DNA from: Eleginops maclovinus
Lineage: Eukaryota; Chordata; Actinopteri; Perciformes; Eleginopidae
DNA: 64,000 nucleotides
Assembly: GCF_036324505.1 (NCBI RefSeq)
Contig: NC_086364.1
Coordinates: 17,362,148 to 17,426,147, forward strand
Direction of reading: 5' to 3'
The position numbers and the translations under genes are program-made. A model generated the notes under the pieces. That model was given only the letters and a program-made list of their open reading frames with translations, did not search any database and had not been told where the DNA came from. Shown one piece after another: positions 16,901 through 64,000 of the stretch; position 1 is the first letter of the stretch; each line of letters begins with the position of its first letter.

Positions 16901-17585
16901 TTGCCTGATCCCCCTTCACCTCGACTCCTCCCACAGCATGGTCTGTCTTGTGAAGGTGAGCTGCTACCATCTAATGGCAATAATGTACACATGTAAATGT
17001 ACACACATATATGGTGCACTCATGATTAGATGGTGAGGTACTTAAAAGGTGTGATGAAATTAAGTTGAAATAATAGATGCGGTCAAGAGAGGAAAGCTTT
17101 GTCCTGCTGCTTTCAAATACATATTTGAGCATGTTGGGAGTGGGTACGAAAAAAGTTCACTTAATTTTATTTGGAAATTATTCACAACAGTTTGTATTGT
17201 ACAGAAGTGGAAGGACACACCAAAATTGATGTTAGTGCATAAAAACATGAATGATCACAGGAGCCAACCTGACTTTACATGTTGAACCAACAACATATAA
17301 ACAATTATTTCAAACATTTAAGCTAGCATGCTGGTTCATTTAAGTACTCTTTACTGTGAGGTGTGACTCAATCCAATACATATTTCTCAATTGCACAATA
17401 TGGAGAGTGTTTCAAATGCAATAAATGTCCCGGACACTTTACCATAGATGCATATAATATCAATATATTAACCAAATTAAACTTGGTAATTTAGGATATC
17501 TGTTTTTCGATCTTAATGGTGATCAGTGACATCATTCTTTAGATCAAGGTTATGTATTGTTCATCAAGCTGAGCGGAAGTGGGTC
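16901..17585. other. Short intergenic spacer between gfus and alkbh7
   Basis: About 0.7 kb between the gfus 5' end and the alkbh7 stop, AT-rich, no exon seen. It must hold the alkbh7 3' UTR; a minus-strand AATAAA at 17166-17171 is the only canonical signal noted, about 415 bases past the stop. Confidence 0.5.
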
Positions 17586-18774
17586 TTAGCCCGGAAGGTT
17601 CCGACAGATGACAGAGATTCGACGCAGCCGAGGCACTTTCTGTCCGTTGAACACAGACTCCTCGTCCTTCAGGATCTGGTGAGTGAATTTATATCTGGCC
17701 TGGTCCCTGTATGGGGGAATGGAAAACAGGGTCAAACAAATAACAATACTTTCAGAGTCAAGCATGTAACAACTATAGGACACTAACTCCATGACCATAT
17801 ACGTAGACCATATACTGGACCTCAGTATGTAGAGAGACAATCGGGGCAGCAGCAGGTCCAGCCATTCGTCGGCGGCATCCTCCTTCACTAAGCGCATGAT
17901 GCTGTCTGACAGGAGACTCAGCCCAGCAATGGTGCTGCCGCAGAACTGAAAAAGACAGAACGACAGTAAGACCACATCTGATGGGATAACATTGGGCAAA
18001 CACAAAAGGTAGTATCAAGCCGTTACAGTGCTGATGCTATTGTAAATGTTAGATCATTTGTCATAGATTTGTTTTGTCTGAATGCAGAGTAAAAACAAGA
18101 CTTACCTTGACACTGTCAATGTGAGGTTTGATGTAGCCAGTCTTGTCCAGATCCAGAATGTGCACCGGCCCGAGGAGAGGACCTCCCTCAGGAAATGCTA
18201 CAGATCGAACACGACTCAAGACCTCCTCACACCTTTCCCCCCACCTCACGCGTTCAGTCTCTCGGTACCCGTGAATAGCCTGAATAAGGTGAAGTGAACA
18301 CAGCATAAATGTCAATATCATTGTCATTGGTGGTTTAAACATTTCAGATGGTAGTCTTACGTCACGTTACTAATTGGGCTTGTTTAATCGTAAATGTGTA
18401 AAAAGTGTGAGTTGCGACTCCTATGGACTGTTTATGTCTACGTGCGTAAAATGTGTGTACCCGTTTCAAATATTATCTCCCTACTCCTGAACATTACTTA
18501 CATCGTCCCAATGGTCGAATTCGTAGCGTTTCTTCTTCAGACCTTGCTCCAGCTCTTGCAGAAAAGCCCCCTCTTCCTCCTCAGTGATAAAGCCCGTTCT
18601 CACCTCCACCTGTGAACCGATTCTGTGCACCAGCTCCGGGTTTGACCCGACGATGAGAGCCTCATCTCGGAGAGGTAGCAGGCCGCTGCTCGCAGAGGAG
18701 CTCAGGCAGCGGTGCTGACTGGTGTAAACAGCTGGTTTGTGTATTCGTTTTAATACATTCAGCAACAGTTTCAT
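17586..18774 (-). CDS. alkbh7: Alpha-ketoglutarate-dependent dioxygenase AlkB homolog 7, mitochondrial
   Basis: Minus-strand exons in gene order: 18502-18774, 18106-18279, 17821-17945 and 17586-17706, giving 230 codons plus TAA (human about 221). The N-terminus is basic and lacks acids ([14 protein letters not shown]), as expected for mitochondrial import. AlkB marks: [15 protein letters not shown], the HxD iron ligands H144 and D146 in [10 protein letters not shown], the distal iron ligand H200 in [12 protein letters not shown], and the 2-oxoglutarate arginine in RRISVICR (about R220). ALKBH7 is known as a mitochondrial member linked to programmed necrosis, with reports of tRNA precursor demethylation. 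The third intron has a weak donor (AG/GTCCAG at 17821/17820), chosen because it restores the family sequence YILR-DQARY; a better-looking GTATAT downstream would insert about six residues. Confidence 0.95.
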
Positions 18775-18870
18775 CCTCCTGTCTGTTATATTATTATAAA
18801 CTCACTACACTTTCTTGTTTAGCTTCAGCTTTGTTTTGGTCTTGTAGCCAGAAGTCAAGCGGTTCTGTGA

Positions 18871-18911
18871 GACGCCATGTTGAAAACGTGATGCATTGTG
18901 GGAGGCGTAGT
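18871..18911 (-). promoter_or_regulatory. alkbh7: alkbh7 core promoter with ZNF143/SBS-like and YY1-like motifs
   Basis: On the minus strand, ACTACGCCTCCCACAATGCA (18892-18911) closely follows the ZNF143/STAF binding consensus ACTACAATTCCCAGAATGC. Ten bases further downstream, CAACATGGCGTC (18871-18882) resembles the YY1 site found at starts of TATA-less housekeeping genes. The alkbh7 ATG is about 97 bases beyond. Confidence 0.6.
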
Positions 18912-20537
18912 CTTCTAGTTCAAAACGAAGTGATATAAATTCGTGTAGAAATATATGTGATAAATGTTATTATGACTATTTAAAAAATTATATTAGTTAC
19001 CTAAATTACGGTATGCCCTTTGGCATAGAGTAACCTTGGGAAGGCGACATGTAGTCTAACACATTTCTCTGATAACAAACTTATTTCTAGGACATGCAAC
19101 CATCCTAAATATTCTTTTTTTTTTAAATCAAATATAATTGGAATATGAATTGCATGCTTTTGGTATGAAGTATCTAGTGTAACATACACCTGATAATTCT
19201 CTCTAGAGACTTTTTGTCTTATATAATGTTACATCTTTTAATGATCCTGTGAAGGCAAGACAATCAGACAACAAAGTACAATGATGACACATTGCTATTA
19301 CAATCAGCTTGCATAGGTATATTGCAGTGATGCGCCTTACACGAGCTTTAGGATGTGAACACACAAAGGGAAGAGTGGAAACCCTGATAGGACTGCAGAT
19401 GTTGCAGTTCTTCCCTGTGACCACTGGAGGGAGGTTAAGACTCATGAATGTAAACACAATCAGGTTACTCTATCTAAGTCAACAGCTGGTGAAAACCTTA
19501 GTAAGTAAAACGTTTAGAAATCAAGTGGTGTTTCTAACTTGTTGTCGACCAAGTGTGTGAACACAGGTGGACAAAACACTCCTTAATGTCTTTATGCAGG
19601 GCTGGTTGTTGTAATGCAGTACATTGTGGGGAAATGTCATATCTTTTTCATAAGTCAATGATAACAATGATTCTTGAGTCACACACTCCATCATTATCAA
19701 ACATAAAGAAGTATGCCAATGCCTGATTGTGTATTGAAACAAATAAGAACATTTGTATATTTAGGGGGAATACAGGACCAGAATATACAGAAATTAATGG
19801 AAAAAGGAGACCGAACTCAATCAAAACACTATAGTTAATATATAGAAGGAAAAAAAAACAATGTTCTTTATTTTCTCTGTCCCTGAATATGGGGGATGGG
19901 AAACATTTAAAGGATTGAAAAATAAATGCATTATCAAAAGAAAGGGAGAGCTCTGAGAGTAGATAAAGTGGTGACTTCATCCTCACAAGAGATTCTCCAA
20001 GAAAAGAACACCAGCCTATTTACCACCAAAGACTGCTGTCTCTCTATCCCTCTCTGTTCTGCTCCATCGTTTGCTTTGTTTACAGGCCAACCCTTTGTTA
20101 GTGGTAAATCAGTAAACAAGGAGAGTGAGACGATTCTTTTACCCTCACAGGAAATCTGTAGATCCTAAAACTGATGTTTAAAGTCTGTATCAGAAGGATC
20201 AGAACCAAGAAAGAGTAACTGTCAGGGAGCCAGGAGGAGATTGAGAAACACATGTGAGAAGGGGAAAAAAAGTAAAATTCTTCTTTTGCAGGACCAGCTG
20301 CATTACTCTTTATTTCAGCAGGTGGAAGAGTTCTTATTTAGGTTTCTTTGCACATTGGTCTATCCACCATACTCACATATTCATAGCCTTTTAGCATGTG
20401 AGCATTAGCCAATTTGCAACATGCAATTCTAAACGCCTGCTGCATATATACAAGGATTATTAGTGCTCCTTCTGTGAGCCGGCTGTTGGTCTCGGTCAGT
20501 GAACATCCATAATAAAACTAAGTCATACCCCCCCTCT

Positions 20538-20538
<1 letters not shown>

Positions 20539-20575
<37 letters not shown>
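20539..20575. repeat. (AC)n microsatellite
   Basis: About 37 bases of AC repeat, followed by a degenerate AAACACGCACGC end. Confidence 0.95.
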
Positions 20576-20579
<4 letters not shown>

Positions 20580-23180
20580 CGCACGCTGATGCCCATTTAA
20601 TTGTTGGATGCCATGTTGCTGCCCCCAGCATTACATTCATCCAGCCATGATGAGTGTTTTGGGCTCATATTCTCATTCCCAGTTGGTGCACTCATTTAAA
20701 GCCTCTACGATTCACTGCATTATCATCGGTCAGCTTGTCCTGGAGGCATCATTATGTCTTCTGGTGAATCATGCAATTAAACTGAAAATCACCAGAAAAA
20801 TACTAGCCAGTGCTCAGAATGTATGTGCGTGGAACCCGTCTTAAAGGGAAACTGTAATCATTTAAAACATCAGTGTCTGTTTTTCTTAGGAAGTCCACCC
20901 CTATATGTGGTAAAAGGTCATATCACAATTAGCCTTTTTGTGACTCCAGAGGGAACTGTGGGAATTCTGCTAAAATGCCTCAAGTGATTTCCTTTCCATT
21001 AAATGTGCATCGCAAGTCCAGCAATGTTATGGTAGTGAAAGGCTCAGTCGGTCAGTCCACTTTTAGGTAAAGCTCACACAGAGAGTTTGACCTAAGGACA
21101 CACACAGTGGGTAAAAGCAGGGGAAATGGAGCTACAGATATGTTTTAATATCTGTAACAATGCCTTTTATTTTTCCAGCCCATTTTAACAAGTTGATGAT
21201 TTGTAAATTATACGAATACATGTCCAGAAAAAGAAGAAAATAAGATGATTGTGTACACCTCTATAGTCTTAGTTATGTAATAGAAGAAATCAATATACAT
21301 TAATTATTTCACACGTGTTTTTAAACATTTCAAAATAAAATACCATTCAAACAATGCAATTGAGATGAATTAAATTAAAAGAAAGTAACACAATATCCTG
21401 ATAAAATACAAGTGACAAATTAGAGGGATCATTTGTTGTGCATTTCAGAACACATACACTCATACACACACAATTAGTTAGATTATAAATACATCTATTT
21501 CCTATTTTAAATGTAAACATTAAAATATGATTTATTCAACTAGTAAGCTCTTTGTAAAAAAACATGCTTCAATTTTATATCATGGCCACTTAAAGGAATG
21601 AATCAGAACACTTTTTTTTACAGACACCCTCGCAAAGTGCCACAGACCCCACAGAAAGATCCCACATTGAGACTCAGTTAAACCAAACTAAACTAAAAGC
21701 ATCATCTGACCCAATTGTCTCTACTTGGACACTTCCATCTTCCCCTACCTTACTTTTGCCTCTGGTTTTGTAAATATGTAAGTTATAGCAATTGCTTTTT
21801 TTTTTAACACATACTGTAGTATATCATTTACTGAAAGCTGACTGCAAACCACAATTTGCTGTATATGTATATATGTTGACCAACCTTGCAGAGGTTTACA
21901 TGGAAGTCTGCATTTTTTTCTGTGGAGGACCGGGTTCAGCAGGGGCGGAGTGCTCTACATGCATTCAGCCATTGAATTATTCAGCCTTATGAATCATTGA
22001 GTCTCGACACTCCTTTTTAGGCCCTCGCCTCGGAGCTCCAGCCTCACAGCTACCTACCATATGAACATCTGAAAGAAGAACAACAGAGATCAGTCATCAG
22101 AAGTTTAAATACATTTATATACATTATCTATATTAGCAGAATAATTACATTTTATTGAAGAAAATGTGGTTGTTGACGCTACGGCTTACCGATTTCAGCA
22201 TCCAAACAAAATGTAAATCACGTATACTCAATATACTAAAATAAATTACATACTATTTTAATTATGGTGGCAAGCCTTATACTGTTGTCATATAATTGTA
22301 TATGATTGCAAAAAGCATGCCCTTTTTTAAAGAAAGAGTATTTCAGTTTTTGACAAATTTACACTCACTCACAAAGACACTGCTGCAACAAAGGCAGCCT
22401 GCACCATGTTATTTTTCTCTGCCAAATCTGCTATAAATACACAGAGATTATCATGTATCTCTATGTCTTCTATGGAGACAGTGTATGTGTTCTTGTGAGG
22501 TAACAATGTTTAATGCATGCGTGGCCTGGGAGCTGCTGCTCCTCAGTGCTTCTGCTGCTGGCTGTGTGGAATAACAGGTTTGGACAGAAGGCTGCTGGCT
22601 CCGGCTCTGAAGGGCAATAGATAATTTCACAGATGATCACACCCAAACATAAACACACACTTTTGTGAACACACACCTACACAGGATAAAACAGCACAAC
22701 AAATTGGAAGACCATTTTTTAAAAGCAGAAATGAAATACAGTCAGTCCTCACCGTATCATGTATTTTTTTTTGGTTTGAGATGAGCCGAAATGAGACAGT
22801 GTGTAACAAACTATGTGAACACACCCATTGAATCATTCTTATGGATAATGGACATAAACTAGCATACATTAAACTTTAAGGCATCATGTAATTACATATA
22901 CACATGTCCTGTGTGTATTTCATTTCAAATTCTCATAATGATTAGTTCTTTATGTTTTTGGGGGGTTTTATGCTTATGTTTTCATGCACGAAAACCCATA
23001 TACCAAACTACAGGAAAGGGAATTCCCTCAAAAGCATCTTTCTGATGCTGAAATGTCTTATTAAGGCACTCTCCATGGTCCTTCTAGCCCATTATGGAAT
23101 TTGGAATTTGTGCTGATCCTGGTGCTGTCCATGGTCCTTAGAATGATAGTACCATTAGAAAGTTCTATCCATCCATCCCT

Positions 23181-23186
<6 letters not shown>

Positions 23187-23220
<34 letters not shown>
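23187..23220. repeat. (CT)n microsatellite after a (CCAT/CCCT) stretch
   Basis: CT run preceded by ATCCATCCCTCCCTCC, a compound pyrimidine repeat. Confidence 0.95.
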
Positions 23221-23224
<4 letters not shown>

Positions 23225-24439
23225 CTTTCTGGTTATGAATTAAGATTTGTCTTCCTTCATGCCCTTGTGTTGGGGTCAGCCTCAATCTCACAGCCGGAAG
23301 ACTTGCTTAAGTGGACACATGGCAAAACGATCCCTTTCCAATTTATCGAATAGACGTTTAAGGTCGTGCTTGTATCGATTGGCGTTTGCACGTGTAATGT
23401 TAGTTTACTAATTCAATTTCTTCAAGGGGTAGATTAATCCTCCCGGTCATCCTTAAATCTGTATGTATTACCATTTCCCATTCACTGGCACGGATATTTA
23501 CTGGAGTCAATCAATTAGGTCACGTAATAGAGTAAAAGAATGTCGTATTGAGATGTTTTCGGCTGCTGCCTTCCTCCCCATGGGGTTAGGGTAACTTGGC
23601 ACCAGTTTACTGAGTGACTCGTGACATTCATTGAATATTAGAACAGTCTTTGCAATCACTCTCTATGACCAGAAAAAAACAAAGTCTTCCGCATTTAAAG
23701 ACAATAGGGTTATACATGCCAAAACTGAAAATATTTGACCATTAACATGACAGTGTTTGACATAAAATATTGTTTTAAAGCGATTGCAGATTTGATAATA
23801 CCTTAGCATTGTCCCCCTTCACGTTGTCATTGAACATTTTCGTACCTATAACACATATTGTCGCACATTGAACAGGTTCCCATGTTTTGAAGCTGAGAGG
23901 AGAGGAAAGGAGACGAGAGGAGAGCCAGGGAAGAACATCCCTCGACTTGGTTTCGGGGGAGGGAGGGAGGAGAGAGCTCTCTTCGTCCATTAATTTCCAA
24001 ATGTCTGTTGCTAAGAATAGCCTCCCCCTCCACCTTCCCTAACAAACACACGCAGACTCACGCGCGCACACTTAGACGCGCATGTACTCTCTCTCACGCT
24101 CCCGTGTGCGCGCAGTCATTGTCAGCTTGGGTTGCAGCTGTATCTTTGCACAAGCTGCATGATGCCAACACCCCTCTTCTCCGTCACACGCGCATCTGGC
24201 TGTAATGAACATTATTATTATTAGGTCTTTAGGAAGTATACACTCATACAGAGGTGGACGGAAATGGGAAACACAGTCAAATAGTTGTCATCTCACGCCA
24301 ACAGGCTCTTTTACGCATTATCTGAGATACATATGGAGTTGGGCTGCTTGAGAGGTATGTCCAACTGGGCAGGGCTGCAGCCCGAAGCACCTTAAAAAAT
24401 AAACAGGCTATGTCGATGCTTCCCTGCGTGACATACGTC

Positions 24440-25936
24440 TGGAAGTTGGACAGGCTGCGTGCGTCATGTGCTGCGGCTGCAGAACCGAGGAGGCTCTCAT
24501 TATAGTTCACACACACTGAGAGACAACGATTTCGTGCGCGGTGTGAGTTATTTGATTTATAGGCAGACTCCAGCTAGAATTCCAAAAAAAGACAGCCGGT
24601 CCCCTCCCTTTTCATTTTTTTCTTCTTCATCCATTCACCGATCCATCTATCCTTCCGTCCGTCTGTCCCTCCTCCTCCTCCCCTTGGGGCTGCTGGACGA
24701 AGAGCGAGGAGGCCGTGAGGAACGCTCTACCCTACTCCAATGAGAGAGAGAGAAAGGACGCTCTGCCAGGACATTTGGGCTTATCAGTGCCGACGAAGGT
24801 AGACTTTTCGGGGCGGGGATGGTGAGGGACTTTCTCGGCACTGCTGCACCTCGAACAGCCAAACCAAGATCATGAGAGGGTGTAAGACGGCGGAGAAGCG
24901 GCCGTCATACCCTTGTCTTTGACGACGCCGTCAGTGTGTACCTCTCTCAGCTTCTGGATGGCCGCGCAGGTGACGGAGAGAAGATGATGGATGCAACGAA
25001 GGAGGATGTTATTGAATTCGTTTGAGAACATTATTTGATCTTCAACGCTCGACAACAATGACACCGATATTTCTAAGGAAAACGGTATTTTTCTTTCTCC
25101 TTTCTCTTCGAGCTAGTCTAATCTGAATAATACGCATTAATAACAAATGTCACAATTTTCCTGGTCTAGCTAAAGGCTTGTCAAAGCGCACTAGTGAAAC
25201 AACTGTAAGGTGGCGGGAGCCCCATTATTGCCACACACTGTGCCAAACATTGCGGATGTTTCAAATAAATAAATAATAGTAGCTTTTTCCCTTTTCGATG
25301 CCTTTTAAGTCTCCGTTTCCAAAATGCCAAGTTGGACGCTAGTGACGGCCGTAGCTCTAGGCTGTTAATCATTTTCAGATTTATATTCGAAATCAGATTT
25401 ATTGAGGCCTATGTGATTTTAAAGGCGTTTAAATTTCCATTACACGCTGTTATGAGAGTAAAGGAATAAATCGTCCAGAAAGGTGCAGGAGGCTGTGGTG
25501 CGCTCTGATACAGGCATGAACCATGGAGAACATGAAACATTCATGTTAAGTCGCTACAGTCTCCCCATGATTTCATGTTGGGAGCGAATCCTGCTTCATA
25601 CGGACATAAGAACCGACTTAGACTGAGACATCCGACAGCACTACCCCACAGTGCAACCAGTCAGCCAAACGACCGCACATTTCATTTCCTCACACCCACA
25701 ATTGGCCGTTGGCAGAGACGCACAGAGACAGAGTCGGTACATGGGCGTCCTCGTCTGCTAAAGGCATCATAAAACTGCTCGCCGGGTGCAGGTGTTCAGC
25801 GTTAAACTAACAAGACAACCCATTGTGCATATGAGACGTTCCGATCCAGATGGGATGTAATGTTGTGTGGCTGCACAGCTGAGCATTGGTCTCCTTCTCC
25901 GCTGCTTCGTGAAGATTGGATTTTGGTGTCCAGAGA
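24440..25936 (+). promoter_or_regulatory. cacna1a: Candidate cacna1a promoter and 5' UTR
   Basis: The stretch before the start codon is richer in G+C and CpG than its surroundings, notably 24640-24970 and 25925 onward, as expected of a neuronal channel promoter and long leader. Several short upstream ATG frames exist, for example one of 16 codons starting at 24872. Neither the transcription start nor any leader intron could be fixed by eye. Confidence 0.35.

Positions 25937-64000
<38,064 letters not shown>

Larger units (their letters stand above)
18912..24439. other. Intergenic region upstream of cacna1a
   Basis: 5.5 kb of AT-rich DNA between divergent alkbh7 and cacna1a. I see no exon with paired splice signals and coding similarity. 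It holds a (CA)n run at 20539-20575 and a (CT)n run at 23187-23220. Distal control elements of cacna1a may lie here, but nothing in the sequence singles one out. Confidence 0.5.

Noticed and set aside
22000..22100. Possible exon near 22080 with an AG/GT-like context on the minus strand
   Set aside because: No coding similarity and no partner exon nearby in the 5.5 kb intergenic region.
25916..25936. N-terminal extension of cacna1a from position 25916
   Set aside because: That codon is TTG, not ATG; the ATG at 25937 has a good context and matches the family start.

Overview
This window is vertebrate, most likely teleost fish, genomic DNA. The genes are split into short exons with GT-AG introns, most introns are compact, (CA/GT)n microsatellites are very dense, and several teleost-type interspersed repeats are present. 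Four genes look complete in their coding parts and two large genes run off the edges. All exon models below were built by hand from splice signals, reading phase and remembered family sequence; no alignment was run.

Layout. (1) 19-4904, minus: the 5' part of a secreted or membrane protein with a signal peptide, a D8C-like domain and six EGF modules, then the start of a stalk. It resembles the EGF-bearing E group of adhesion GPCRs; the receptor part would lie left of position 1. (2) About 6785-12375, plus: gtf2f1 (TFIIF alpha/RAP74), 14 exons, 532 codons. (3) 12749-about 16900, minus: gfus/tsta3 (GDP-L-fucose synthase), 10 coding exons, 324 codons, tail to tail with gtf2f1. (4) 17586-18774, minus: alkbh7, 4 exons, 230 codons, with a ZNF143-like and a YY1-like motif at its promoter. 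(5) 18.9-24.4 kb: intergenic. (6) 25937-64000, plus: cacna1a-type Cav2 (P/Q-type) calcium channel alpha-1 subunit, 21 exons seen (about 1064 codons: domain I, I-II linker, domain II and part of the II-III linker), running off the right edge.

The genes are not a pathway. They are a transcription factor, a nucleotide-sugar enzyme, a mitochondrial dioxygenase and two membrane proteins that happen to be linked. Several linked genes match what I recall of human 19p13, but gfus does not.

The most notable signals are in splicing. There are three introns with minor-spliceosome (U12) signatures: an AT-AC intron 1 and a GT-AG intron 16 in cacna1a, and one GT-AG intron in gfus. There is also a GC-AG intron with an in-frame competing donor in cacna1a, long CA or GT repeats touching four cacna1a splice sites, and an inverted pair of repeat copies enclosing cacna1a exons 4-11. 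I found no evidence of a wholly new biological system.
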